Below, in pieces: positions 21,817 to 33,235 of a stretch of DNA of 64,000 nt (positions within the stretch are counted from its first letter, which is position 1; each line of letters starts with the position of its first letter). The notes beneath the pieces are model-generated. The model was not told where the DNA came from and did no database searches. It worked only from the letters and a program-made list of their open reading frames with translations. The position numbers and the translations under genes are program-made. The DNA comes from Cristatella mucedo (lineage: Eukaryota > Bryozoa > Phylactolaemata > Cristatellidae), in assembly GCA_009760855.2 (NCBI GenBank), contig WPIO01000054.1, forward strand, positions 2,302,001-2,366,000. The letters run 5' to 3'.

Positions 21817-22006
21817 AACGTCATAGCAACACTGATCAACAACGCCAAGTAACACTGATCAACAACGTCATAGCAACACTGATCAACAACGTCATAGCAA
21901 CACTGATCAACAATGTCATAGCTGACCTGATCAACAACGCCATAGCAACACTGATCAACAACGTCATAGCAACACTGATCAACAATGTCATAGCTGACCT
22001 GATCAT
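21817..22006. repeat. 24-bp minisatellite, about eight units
   Basis: The unit is near CAACACTGATCAACAACGTC plus four bases, with variants reading AATGTC, AACGCC and GCTGACC. Because 24 is divisible by three, both strands stay open: LINNVIAT repeats on plus and MTLLISVA repeats on minus. It lies about 170 bp upstream of the GPCR-B ATG. Confidence 0.9.
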
Positions 22007-22072
22007 AGGGTCAGTGAAGCAGACAATGTGCCGGTCAATGGACTTCTCTTCCGTCGAAGTCAAATAACCGTG

Positions 22073-22161
22073 CAAAGTCAAATTTAAAGCGCCTAGAGAG
22101 AGATTAAGTTCTCTGAGGGCGCTTTATCAAGTGAATTATTATTATTATTGTTATTATTAAA
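22073..22161 (+). repeat. LINE-B (or SINE-1) tail
   Basis: AAAGCGCCTAGAGAGAGATT, AAGTTCTCTGAGGGCGCTTT, then (ATT)n to 22161. Only the 3' hairpin and tail are present, directly after the 24-bp minisatellite. Confidence 0.75.
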
Positions 22162-23158
22162 GTCATCAGACGATGCCCCAGAGACGAATTCAATGCAGGG
22201 GTGTGATATCGCAGTGTGAAAAATTAGCAGTGTAAAAGCAGGACTATATTCACTTATGTATTAGGAACCACAGTAGAACACATTATTCTTTCAAAGAGCA
22301 CAAATTTGACGGCACCTCTTTGAAAGGAGCATTATTATTTGGGCAACGATGTCATAAAATATGAGTTTCAATGGAGAAATCCTCTCACTCTCACCTCACC
22401 TTAGTCGCAAATTGAAGGGAATACTCAAGAGATTCTGATATCCGCATAGTTTCTATAAACGCTGTGAAATAAACTTCTACGCATGTAACTTAACCATCTC
22501 ATCAGTAGCAGTTTGCTAAGAGCGCGTGGTCAGACGTCCTATGTTAGTAGTAATTGTCGCATTAGAAGTAGTGTAGACAAAGGCTAAGGCTGACTTGCAT
22601 GAAATTGCTGCAACCAGCTAAAAGATGAACTAAGCGTCGAAAAGAATTCTTAGACTGTTTTTAGACCAGTTTTCACGAGCTTCAAAAATGAAGAAAAATG
22701 TTTAGTGAATTATTTATTTTCTAAGCACATGCAGGCAAACAATAGCACAACTCCATTTTTAACGGCTGATAACTAAGCTTACGGAAAAATGTTCAGATTG
22801 CGATGATCAATATAACATTTTTACAAACATAGATAGTAAAAGCAAATTATTTCTGACCACGCATGCTTTGCTAGGGCCAGCCATCAGTGGTATTCCCTAG
22901 CAACACAAACATCAAATGAGATTATGTTCACCAGCAGCTGTAGTAAGTAAGGAGCTACAGCGTGAGATCTTGTGGCTACACGAATTGCCGAGCATCGCAC
23001 CAGCAGACCTGCGGCAATGTTCAGTCGAGACTATATCTGCAAGGACTAAAGATACTTTCCGATCGGCAAATCGACCAGTCGATTTGAAAATATAAATATA
23101 AAAATCTAACGGCCGACCAAGCAATGTACAGAGCAACGGTGATAATCATCAAGAGGTG
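22162..23158. other. Intergenic, no gene recognised
   Basis: Moderately AT-rich sequence with no frame above about 75 codons and no recognised repeat. Confidence 0.45.
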
Positions 23159-23330
23159 AACAAATCAGCAAGGATACAGATACAATAGACATGTAGAGAC
23201 AGATATAGATAGAGATACATCATATATCAATAGAGATATATGGAGAGATAGAGACACGTATATAGAGATACATCATATATAGATAGAGATACGCATATAT
23301 ATAGAGATATATGTATAAATAGATAGAGTG
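23159..23330. repeat. GATA/TATC-type simple repeat, impure
   Basis: Built from ATAGAGATACATCATATA and ATAGATAGAGATACG-like units with long A/T-G/A simplicity. Confidence 0.75.
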
Positions 23331-23439
23331 ACATCAATGGCTGATCGAACAATGCAGGGAGCATAGCTGCAAATAAAACCCGGAGGCCACCACAGTGAAC
23401 CACTAGCTGCCGGCTTGCCATTTAGTCCAAGAGTCGGAA

Positions 23440-23653
<214 letters not shown>

Positions 23654-23654
23654 C

Positions 23655-24180
23655 GGTTTCGTCGCTCACTTTTAGGTGACTTCATTCTTTCGCTCCAGCC
23701 TATCTCTCAGATCTACTCCCCCACCAGGCCTACCCACCAAGCATCGTACCACCCGCTTTTCGGAATCCTACAGTCTACCGATAACTCGTACAAACCTCAA
23801 ATCCTTTGGAGACCTTGCATTTAGTTCGTATGCTCCCAAAGCCTGGAACTCCTTCCCGACTTGGGTCAGAATATCCCCTGACTTGACCACATTTAAAAAG
23901 AACTTAAAAACACTTATTTAGGACAGCATTTAGTGAGTCCCTGTGATTCGTCCTTCATGTGCTTATGCGTGCTGACACTGTGCATGCTGCCACTAACCAC
24001 ATTTGCATGCTGACCCTGTGCACGTCAACCCTAACCATGTTATTCATGTTGTTTATCAAGCATGATATTACTCACCATTCAATTGCATTTCCCTTTGCAG
24101 CAAATGTACAGCGCCTAGAAAGAGATTGAGTTCACTGAGGGCGCTTTATCAAGTGCATTAATATTATTATTATTATTACA
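23655..24180 (+). repeat. LINE-B 3' fragment
   Basis: The frame 23676-23921 carries the C-terminal motifs TTRFSES, NLKSFGDLAFSSYAPKAWNS and FKKNLKT. These are followed by the full 3' region: GTGATTCGTCCTTCATGTGC, GCATGCTGCCACTAACCAC, TTTGCAGCAAATGTACAGCG, the hairpin TTGAGTTCACTGAGGGCGCT and (ATT)n. The 5' side starts directly at a GA-rich simple repeat. Confidence 0.85.
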
Positions 24181-24744
24181 ATGTATCCGACCTTTCGGTC
24201 GGCGGCCCCGGCATGTTCTTTATATGCATTCAGCCAGCACCTCTTAGTGCGGATCTCTCAAATTAAAAATCGCAGAATACATCACGAGAATGAAAGCCTG
24301 GTTAGTTTAAACGTGTCGTTGATGAGTGGTTGCTGAAAATCTTGGGCCAAGAGGTAACCACTGCCTTTTTATTCAGAAGCTCCACGTCACTTCCACTTTA
24401 TGACAGCACTGAAGATGAGGCTGCAGCAAATTTCAGCGTCTGCTCCCGCCGCAGCTGCCGAAAGTACCGGAAGTGGCTGAGGACTCTCCTTGCCACCGTC
24501 GACTGCTTACCACACCCAACCTTCGTAAAGCAAAGAGCTGGATGCCAGGGACTCTGAATCTGGCGACAGTGACTTCAGTCTTACGGAGAGAACCACGACA
24601 AATTTTTGGAAGCCCTTGCTGCATCAATGAATCCAAAGAGTGCCCAGCTTCGCAGCCAGACTGCGAGCAGGGTTCTTCTCATGGCGGCAAAGGTACAGGA
24701 TAAGGTCAGGGTCAAGATTAATGGATTCGCCGAGTATCGGCGTG
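24181..24744. other. Intergenic, no gene recognised
   Basis: Short overlapping frames on both strands with no domain. No repeat was identified. Confidence 0.4.
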
Positions 24745-25290
24745 CGATTGAATTCTCTGAGGGCGCTTTATCAAGTGCATTATTATTATCATTATTATTA
24801 TAATATCGTTTAGCTGTACCTCGTTCGAACCGCAAATCCTTTGGAGACCGCATGCTTTTAGTTCGCATGCTCCCTAAGCCTGGAACTCACTCTTGACTAA
24901 TATCGCAACATACTCTCGCTTGACAACATTTAGGAAGAAGCAACAAACGCACCTGATTTTGAAAACACTTAGTTGGTTATCGTAGTTTGTAGCGCACTTG
25001 TGCATGCTGAAACTGTTCATTCTGCAACTGACCACATTTAGATGCTGATACTATTTCCTTTGCAGCAAATGTAAGGCACCTAGATAGAGATTGACCTCTC
25101 TGAGGGCTCTTTATCAAGTGTGTTATCATTATTGTGATTATATTACTGTGCGAGTCACACTAACCATGGTTTACTTGTTGACATTGTGCCTGTTTCCTTA
25201 ACCGCTTGGTCGTGCTTCCTTTACAGCACAAGTGCATAGCCTAGAAATAGATTAAGTTCTCTGCGGGCACTACATAAAATGTATTAAGAT
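24745..25290 (+). repeat. Three consecutive LINE-B 3' ends
   Basis: Segment 1 (24745-24805) is a tail with GAATTCTCTGAGGGCGCTTT and (ATT)n. Segment 2 (24806-25143) holds the C-terminus (AAATCCTTTGGAGACCGCAT, AAGCCTGGAACTCACTC) and its own hairpin and tail. Segment 3 (25147-25290) holds a third degenerate 3' end with TTAAGTTCTCTGCGGGCAC. All three are in the same orientation. Confidence 0.65.
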
Positions 25291-25531
25291 TATAAATGGG
25301 ATGCAGTTCCTTAGCTGTTTCGCGTCGAGGCGCTTGCTTCACTCGTACGTTTGTCACGTGCCGGCAGGGATTGGTACAGAATGGTGCAGCAGCTTTTCCT
25401 GTTGGTAAAGGATACTTGATAGAATCCACTGCAGCGTATCTGTAGAGTTATTTTTATGAATATGGAAATAGTTTCCATTAATATCATCCTGCCTGGTCCT
25501 ATTTCTAATTAGGGCGTGCGATAGCAATAAT

Positions 25532-25755
25532 GGCCCTGTGGCATGCTGCCACTAACCACACTTGCATGCTGAACCTGTCCATGTCACCCCTAACCATGTT
25601 GTCCATCTTGTTTATTCAGCATACTACCACTCACCGTTCAATCGTGCTTCCTTTGCACCAAATGTAGGGCACCTAGAAAGAGATACTGGAAAGAATGGCG
25701 CCTAGATAGAGTTTTCTGATAGCCCTTTATCAAGCGTATTATTGTTATTACTATA
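25532..25755 (+). repeat. LINE-B 3' end
   Basis: GCATGCTGCCACTAACCACA, CATGTCACCCCTAACCATGT and a hairpin region with an apparent internal duplication (CACCTAGAAAGAGATA then GCGCCTAGATAGAG), ending in ATTATTGTTATTAC. Confidence 0.7.
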
Positions 25756-27117
25756 AAAACCTCGCTGAAGCCTGGGTAAAATTCAATGTTTACCAAAAAG
25801 GATTGACCCCCGCATCCGCACGTATATTTGCTTGTGCTGTTACGAGCAAGAGTTTCCTGTACCCGCGTTGTGGCTGTGCTGCCTGCAGTGAGCATTAGGT
25901 GGCCCATGCATTCAATATATTCGATAAAACAAATGCGAGTTTATTAATAATTATACTATGCATAATTTAAATAATCTAATAACTATTTTTATAATATACT
26001 GTTTTTAAATAGTACATGGAATTATATAAATACAAATATGTATATATGCATATAATTAATTAAGCGTTAATATTATAACAACATTATAGTTATATAATTA
26101 TAATAAATATTATAATTATATAATTATAATAAATTATATTGTAATATGAAGTATTTAAATTTTATGTGCTATATAATACATATATATATATAATACATTC
26201 AATGAAAGGTAACAGGAGTAAGTGGGAAGCTTCGGATAGTCGGGAGGGCAAGGTCAAGACCGCGAGCGTTCTGGAAGTAGCTTCGCTTGACTGTGGCAGA
26301 GGAGCTGCCGTAAACGGCAGCAGGAAAGAACACCTTGTGGAGGCGACGACTGCTTTCTCACCAAATCTCTTTAAGCAAAGGACCGGGGACAGCTTTTTCC
26401 CAAGAGTCCGCAGAGTACCCGAGGGTTGCGAGGCGGGTGAGTCTGCGGGTGCAGCCAGGTTCGGCCAAGTGTGCGTTAGCCAAGGCGCGAGTGGACTCCG
26501 AGCAACGACAAAAACCGGAGCTGGGTCAGTGCATTCTGGTAGATAGCTAGCTAGCCAGCAAGATCGCAGCGCCTGCAGTTCTGTGCCCACAGTCGGCGAC
26601 CCGCTCCCAGCTCCTAATCCTATCGCTTCAAGCTAAGAACTTACAGAAAGTGCGATTCCTCCAGCTTCTCTCTCCAGCCGTCGTCCTCAGTGAGCTCGGT
26701 CGGTTTAGTAGGCTTAACTGGCGACGACCTCAACCTCGGGCAACCGGTACCGACTTGAAAAGCTGCTTGTCGGCAAACCGTTTAGATAAATGCGCGAGTA
26801 AGCCGCTGGCAATAAGCCGCCGGCCGTGGAGGTTGCGGAATCCCGTACACGTAGGCTGGCTGGAATGTGCTGGTTGGCCAACGTGGCCTGCCACCAGCGG
26901 CCCTCCGTATGTACGGTGGAACTAGTCGGCTGTAGCTGACGGCTGAGAGAACTGTAGCTTCGCTCAGCTAACAGCTCGCTGTTCACCGGAGCATAGCTTA
27001 GAGAGCGGAAACGTTAAAGCATCAATTACCAGCGGCGATTTGCATTCATGCTTCAATTGACTGCTGAAAGGCTGTCAAAAAGTGATCGCAATACCTTCTA
27101 TTTATAGTTTGACCTCT
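25756..27117. other. Intergenic, AT-rich then GC-rich, no gene seen
   Basis: Almost pure A/T at about 25930-26200, built from TATAATTATA units. From 26210 to 27000 the sequence is more GC-rich, with 90-142-codon frames on both strands and no recognisable domain. Confidence 0.4.
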
Positions 27118-27242
27118 CCGATTTCTCGCCATTCGATCGTGCTTCATTTGCAGAACATGTAAAGTTCTTAAAAAGAGACTGAGCTATCTGATGGCGCTAT
27201 ATCAAATGCAGTGCTATTATTATTGTTACTGTTATTTCTTTC
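27118..27242 (+). repeat. LINE-B tail, degenerate
   Basis: ATTCGATCGTGCTTCATTTG, GAGACTGAGCTATCTGATGG, CGCTATATCAAATGCA, then (ATT)n. Confidence 0.6.
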
Positions 27243-27490
27243 AGCAGCTGCCGAGCCTGGCTCGGTCGCTGCTGAATGACGCTCTTACCCAAAGGGGCAT
27301 CGATCTGCGATGCCCCCTACCTTTGCCTCGGAATGTCATCTAGCAGGAAATGACGATCTGCCATCGGTCGATGAGCTACTTCCCCCTCATGAGTGTCCGT
27401 CTAATATGCAAGAAGATTTGCAGCTGCAAGTTTTCCGAAATCACGGGTCTTGCCTGCCGGCCTGGCCTCCTAAAAAAAAAAAAAAATCCT

Positions 27491-27653
27491 AGCTGCTTAG
27501 GCAGCCTCTTTTTTGTATAGTGACAGAAGAGCCTTTACGGCTATCACCACCGCTTGCAGTGGCGATAAAGGATCGCCCACCACAGGAATCGAACCCACGA
27601 CCTTGGAACCGAGGTCATGAAAGCAACCGCCTTACCTAGTGTGCCATACACAG
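27491..27653 (-). repeat. SINE-2 copy
   Basis: On the plus strand the order is GGCAGCCTCTTTTTTGTATA, GAAGAGCCTTTACGGCTATC, GCTTGCAGTGGCGATAAAGG, GAATCGAACCCACGACCTTG and CCGCCTTACCTAGTGTGCC. This is the inverse of the copy at 39405-39572. Confidence 0.8.
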
Positions 27654-27772
27654 ACGTCTTGCGGGTCATTCCCCAATATGAAAATCGCGTTGCTCCGCCT
27701 AAATCTTTCGGTTTCGTCTCAGCCGCCAGCCTACCACCGTCGTGTTGGACCATTGATTTTGTACTGCATACA

Positions 27773-27935
27773 TAGCTGATTTAGCAGCCTCTTTTTGAAT
27801 AGCGATAGAAGAGCCTTTACGGCTATCGCCGCCGCTAGCTGCGGCAATAAAGGATCGTCCACTGCAGAATTCGAACCGGTGACCTCGGGACCGAGGTAGT
27901 CAAAAGCAACCACCTTACCTAGTGAGCCATCGCGG
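27773..27935 (-). repeat. SINE-2 copy
   Basis: Same order as the copy 280 bp to the left and same orientation: TTTAGCAGCCTCTTTTTGAA, GAGCCTTTACGGCTATCGCC, TTCGAACCGGTGACCTCGGG and CACCTTACCTAGTGAGCCAT. On the minus strand the B box is GGTTCGAATTC. Confidence 0.8.
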
Positions 27936-28361
27936 CGTAGCAATTGGATAGTTAGTCAATCTCTGACTATTCTGCTAGTTCTTTGCGAGTCCATTGTCGT
28001 TCGCGTTAGGTGAGCATTCGCCAGCGAGCGAGTACGCTCTCGTTCTGCCCATATCTAAGCTTGACCAGTTCCTTAGCGAAAAGGCCTTGAACTCTCCCAC
28101 TAAGGCAAACGGAATCGAGGAGAGAGTTGCAAACCCGCAGGAAGTACGCTCAGTCCACTTCCCCGCAAAGTCAGTGAGCACGCGCTGACTCACAGATTTA
28201 GCGGCTCCCCCATTGACCTCTCGATTGCCATCGGGGCCGGTAGCCATTGGCAACAATTGCTCGCCAGCCCCGCCCACCCAGATTGTCTCGTTCTAGCCAT
28301 AGACGTTGTCTCGGATCCAATCAGTGCTGGCACCATATCTCCTGTTGAATATGTGTGTAAT
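27936..28361. other. Intergenic, no gene recognised
   Basis: Short frames overlap on both strands with no domain. The 60-100-codon frames here show no homology I recognise. Confidence 0.4.
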
Positions 28362-28580
28362 GTATGTGTCATGTTCCAAAGAGTGACCTTTCGTTAGACA
28401 ACTTGGGCCACACAGGCCCCACAGTCAAGTCTGCCTGCTTTCAGCTGCTTAACGCGGCCAAAGATTCAGGATCGCTTAGACAGGGAAACAACATCCAAAT
28501 TGGTTCACGAATGGGCGACATCCCATCATCCCGCTTAGACATCAGTAACCTCCTGCTTGCGGGTCTCCCTATAAACGGCC
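28362..28580 (+). repeat. LINE-B fragment, plus-oriented half of an inverted pair
   Basis: ATGTTCCAAAGAGTGACCTT, CACAGTCAAGTCTGCCTGCT and CTTGCGGGTCTCC match the LINE-B region just after the RT domain (compare 14390-14570). Confidence 0.55.
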
Positions 28581-28589
28581 TTTGCTATA

Positions 28590-28790
28590 AACGCAGACAG
28601 GAAGGATCTTGCTCGTCAGGTTTGAGGTCTCAATATAAGAGTTCAGATGGTCTGTCACAACTTGTTCTAGTATCTTTGAAAGCAACGAGAGACGGAAGAC
28701 AGGACGGAATCTGCTCAAGTTCCCTTGGTCTAGCGTGGCTTTTTTATTTAGTGGTTTAACAACAGCCTTTTTTAACCTTGGCACGCTACG
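28590..28790 (-). repeat. LINE-B fragment, minus-oriented half of an inverted pair
   Basis: Minus-strand translation gives RLKKAVVKPLNKKATLDQGN, SRFRPV, LSKILEQVVTDHLNSYIE. This is the start of the LINE-B RT domain (compare the copy at 30337-32960). Confidence 0.65.
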
Positions 28791-29264
28791 ACACGATCAC
28801 AGCAGCAACGACGCCCTGGCCGCAGCTTCACTGGCATTTGTATCACGAATGACGGGTGACGATTGTCATCATAGCTAGCCTTGCGTTTGATGGCTCGAGG
28901 GCGATAGAACACAAGCCTCTATAGGCCTTTCGTCACAGTAAAACTGTTGGTTATCGGCGTGACTCTGCCTTCCCGTTATTTATTTAGGGCAGCAGCCCCC
29001 CCCCCCGTTGTGAAAGTGCATCACCAGTGATTTCGCGTTTCCGAATATTAGCCGCGGCAGGTGAGCGTATTTTTTCATCTCGGAAAATGGAGATGCGGGC
29101 CGTTACTTTGTTCTGGCGTCGGAAAGAGAAGCTTGCAGCAACAGATGGAGGGAGCTCTTTGGGCTAAGCCGCCATTCAATTCCCTGACTTTCCTGCTTTT
29201 TTACTCGATTTCCAGGATAAAATCAACGCTGGCAATTTGAGCGCTTAAAGCCAGGACGCACAGT
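28791..29264. other. Intergenic, no gene recognised
   Basis: Nothing found apart from a C-run at 28998-29007. Confidence 0.4.
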
Positions 29265-29406
29265 TACTGTGAGTACAGGTGCATCCCTGTGCATACATGT
29301 GCGTACCTGCAAGAACAGATGTGTACGTGTAGGTACAGTTACCTGTATGGGTATACCTGTGTGCACAGGTGTGTATCTGTACGCTGCAGGTGTGTACCTG
29401 CAGCGC
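29265..29406. repeat. Imperfect ACAGGTGTGTACCTGT-type minisatellite
   Basis: Alternating (A/T)CAGGTGTGTA and TACCTGT-like half-units with self-complementary character. Several CAGGTG or CACCTG E-box cores occur in it. Confidence 0.65.
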
Positions 29407-29582
29407 TAGCAAGAGCGGAAGTATTTGACTGGGGGCTTCCGGTAGCCTTTCAGAAACCGTTCCGAGATCAGATCAGACTAAGATATACATACAGATTAGG
29501 AAGAAGTGCGGGTAGGTTAAGCAAACCACCGAAGACGTATGAATAACCGAGGGCAAGTGGAAGCGATTGCTGCACAGAATCT

Positions 29583-29795
29583 ATATTAACAATCATAATG
29601 CGCTTGTAGAGCGTCCTCCGAGAACGTAATCTACTTCTAGGTACGTTACATAAGCTGCAAAGGAAGTGCGTTCGAATTTCTTTTTTAGCTTTTTAGCATG
29701 AGCATTGTTAACAAAGCATGTCATGATTAGATTTGAAATGCACAGAATCAACATGTAAATATGGCTAGCGGCAACTAAATCGTCCAATGCCTTAG
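29583..29795 (-). repeat. LINE-B 3' end, degenerate
   Basis: On the plus strand, AGCGTCCTCCGAGAACGTAA (inverted hairpin), CATAAGCTGCAAAGGAAGTG, AGCATGAGCATTGTTAACAA and CATGTAAATATGGCTAGCGG track the inverted LINE-B 3' region seen at 30390-30530. Confidence 0.55.
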
Positions 29796-30336
29796 CGAGG
29801 ATAGGATCGTCCAGTTGGCAGTCTCCGTCCACCTGGCGTCCACCTTGGCGAGGATAGGATCGTCCACGTGGCAGTCACGTGTCGATCGCTCATGGCCGCC
29901 TGAAGCGCATGCTTCAGCTAGAGACATGCGACTCCGACCGCAATTCGTTCGATTGATATATCTCTTTGGTTTCGCTTTGTAGGACTTCAGTTTCCGGCCG
30001 ACGGCGATGGGTACCTAGAAGAAACTACTGCAACTGCAGTGGTGAACTTGTGCAGAAAAATCAGGGCAAAAGAATATGGTTGGCAACGTTAAAGATGACT
30101 TCGGGCTGAAAATAAATTTTAGAGGAGCCGATCGAATAGTGGGATTTTATAAGCGGATTTTTGTTCGCTTTTGCTAATGTGGAAATGGAGATTTACCAAC
30201 CTAATGGAAACTGGTACTACTGTCCAAGCCGAGTGGTGAACGAATAAGTTCTTCTAGTGAACCAAAAGGCATTACGGATGTTTCAAAGAAGAGAGAATAA
30301 ACGCCCAATTTTCCAGAGTTGACTCGCAGTAAGGAA
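29796..30336. other. Intergenic with a short direct repeat
   Basis: GCGAGGATAGGATCGTCCA occurs twice, at about 29799 and 29851, a 52-bp direct repeat. No gene is recognised. Confidence 0.45.
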
Positions 30337-32960
30337 TAATAATAATAATACTGCACTTGATAAAGCGCCCTCAGTGAACTCAATCTCTTTCTAGGCGCTT
30401 TACATTTGCTGCAAATGTGAACGCGATTGAATGGTGAGTAATATCATGCTTGATAAACAACATGAATAACATGGTTAGGGGTGATATGCACGGAGTCAGC
30501 ATGCAAATGTGGTTAGTGGCAGCACGCACAGTGTCAGCACGCATAAGCACATGAAGGACGAATTACAGGGACCCACTAAATACTGTTCTAAGTAAGTGTG
30601 TTTTTTTTAATATGGTCACGTCAGGGGATGTTCTGACGCAAGTCGGGAGTGAGTTCCAGGCTTTGGAAGAATACAAACTAAATGCACGGTCTCCAAATGA
30701 TTGAGGTTTGTACGAGGTAGTGGTAAACTGCTAGATTCCGAAAAGCGGGTGGTACGATGCTTGGCCTGGTGGAAGAGTAGATCTGAGAGATAGGCTGGAG
30801 CCAAAGAATAAAGTGACCTAAAAGTGAGCGACTAAACCTTAAAGTCGAGCCGTTGCTTGACTGGTAGTCAGTACAGGTCGGCGAGAAGTGGTGTGATGTG
30901 GCAACTGTGACGCTCACATAGCAAAGCCTAGCAGCGGAGTTTTGCACCAGCTGTAATCGCCTGATTGCACATGCCGGTAGGCCAGCTAGCAGTGTCAGAA
31001 GACCAGGAGTCAAGATAATAGCAACAGAAGTCAAGCTGGGATGTCACAAATGCAGCGACCAACATAGACGTGGCATCCTTATCTAAACAAGCCAGAATTT
31101 TAGCAAAACGTGGTGTCCTTATCTAAACAAGCCCGAAATTTAGCAACGTTATGTAACTGAAAGTAGGCCGACTTTATTGTGGAGCTGATGAGGTTGTCTA
31201 ATGAGAGGTCAGTTTGGAACATGACACCTAGATTTCGAGCTGATTCAACAGGAGATATGCTGGCAGAGCCAATTTTGAGCGATAGCCTTTCCAATATCGG
31301 AATCACACTGAGTTGCTCATAACTAATAAGCTAATTTAATCATCGTTTAGTTTAGGAAAATTTGTTGCCATCCATGTGCGGATTTCATCAATACAGCAAG
31401 TGAGTTGAGAGAATTCGAGGTGCTCGAAGGCTGGGAGGGATCAAAGCCAATGTACAACTGAGTGTCATCCGCATAGAAGTGAAAGCCTAGATTGTGCTTG
31501 GCAATCTCATCAGCAAGAGGGAGAGTATAAACAGTGAAAAGAACCAGACCTAGCACGGAACGCTGGGCTGCCCCATATTTCTGAGGTACCTCGGACGATA
31601 TTTGTCAATTCACGTCAATACTCTGGAGTCTCCCACTAAGATAGGATCTGAACCATTGTAGAGCAGTGCCAGTGATGCCCACGCGAGATGAGAGGCACTC
31701 TAGGAGAACTTTGTGATCGATAGTATCAAAAGCTGCCGAAAGATCGTGCAAAACAAGCAGAGACAGTCTACCTATGTCTGCATTAATAAGTAGGTCGTTG
31801 TACACCCTAAGCAATGCTGATTCTGTGGAGTGATTATCTCTACAGCCAGACTGGAACTTATTAGCAAGGTTTAACGTTTCAAAATAAGAGTTCAGCTGGT
31901 CCACCACGGCCCGTTCCAGTGTCTTTAATAGGAATGGTAGAAGTGAGACTGGGCGACAGTTGCTCAAGTTCTCGTGGTCTAGTGTCGCTTTCTTGAGAAG
32001 CGGCCTGACTAAAGCTTTTTTGAAAGGTGCTGGGACATGACCTGAGGCTAATGACATATTAATGATGTTAGTTATGCATGGCAGCAGCAGATCAATGCAA
32101 CGTAGGAGCAGGGCAGTGGGAATAGGGTCCAAAGGACTTGTTGTCTTTTTTTATTGGAATATCAACTTCAGGACAAGATCCCAAGTGACCTGCTTAAATG
32201 TAGACATTGAGTTGCAGCCAGGAATCAGAGTACAACATTCTAGGGGGATGTTGCCATCACAGTGATGGATTCCCTGATCTTGTCTATCTTCTGGACAAAG
32301 AATCGAGAGAAGCGATCAGCTAGATCATCATAAGAATCATCAGGTAAGGAGCTAATCTGGGAGCGGTTGAGATGGATGATCGTTGACATCAGCATTTTCG
32401 GATTGTGCATCTGTGATTCAGCAATGTTTTTATAGAAGCTAGACTTGGACTTAACCAGGATCGATTGGTACGACCTACAGTAGTCGTCGTTTGCCTGTCG
32501 ATGGACAGTCAGTCCTGATCTTTTGTATGCTTTTCAAGCTTTCGCTTAGTAGACCTAGCTAGTTGAATTTCTGTGGTAAACCACAGGCCGTCTGTGCGAG
32601 GGCGCACAGTGCGCTTTGTCAGAGGTGCAAACTCGTCGAGCGTGTCAGCTAGTATCGTGTTGTAGCTATCTACCAATGATGACAGATCGGAGGGAGGACT
32701 GAGCAGCAGAGGTGAAGCAGATATTTTCGCACTGCAGCATCGATGTCAAGGGTCTTAAGGTTTCGCGATTCACAGATTATTTTAGAAGAGGTGGGCACAC
32801 ACAGTAGATTGAATGAGATCTGCATGTGGTCAGATAAGCAGGATTTGGTAATAATCGGTGATGACAAAATTCAGTTGCATAAGTAAATCTGGAAAAATAT
32901 ATTTGAAGTTTTCGCTTCCTGGAAGCTGCAGCCATATCACACCGCTCATATCTGTATATT
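30337..32960 (-). pseudogene. LINE-B, longest copy: endonuclease end plus RT, inactivated
   Basis: A 5'-truncated CR1/L2-type LINE. From its 5' side (minus strand) the endonuclease end comes first, with SCLSDHMQISFNLL (near 32850) and then RTVRPRTDGLWFTTEIQLAR (near 32590). The RT frame (31605-32132) has DPIPTALL, LKKATLDHENLSNCRPVSLL, FQSGCRDNHSTESALLRV and the motif-A core DLSAAFDTIDH. A stop lies at the end of this frame. The PQGS motif is altered, with a few extra residues, and then YADDTQLY (near 31470) provides motif C. The last third has SPVESARNLGVMFQ and LSLDNLISS, followed by C-terminal motifs in shifted frames. The 3' end is the standard hairpin and inverted (ATT)n at 30337-30400. 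Internal stops and frameshifts show it is dead. Confidence 0.85.
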
Positions 32961-33044
32961 AGACAGCTCAAGCGATTCCTTCATGCATCAATTTTATGAG
33001 CAAAAGCTTACACACGCACCATCTCAATTTACTATAAATACAGA

Positions 33045-33235
33045 TCCCTTTCAATTAGAGCGAGAAAGTCCGACCGTACAGCGGCCATGTGTAGCTCTTT
33101 CCGTCACGATGCAAGATGGTGACGTGCCACATAGCAAGATATTCTGACTCGGCGAAGTCAGTCCGAAGACAGTGTGCTCTAGTGTAACTGTGAACGAACA
33201 TACTTGCGTGCGGCACAGTCGGCCCAACTGACAAT
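33045..33235 (+). repeat. Repeat family R3, diverged copy
   Basis: TAGAGCGAGAAAGTCCGACC, TTTCCGTCACGATGCAAGAT, GACTCGGCGAAGTCAGTCCG and CAGTGTGCTCTAG follow the same order as 5397-5545. Confidence 0.4.

Noticed and set aside
21817-22006. Possible CRISPR-like array of 24-bp repeats
   Set aside because: There are no unique spacers. Units are directly adjacent, and the setting is a eukaryotic genome. It is a minisatellite.
29593-29832. A 79-codon minus-strand frame with a hydrophobic segment
   Set aside because: It runs over the inverted, degenerate LINE-B 3' untranslated region, so it is not a gene.
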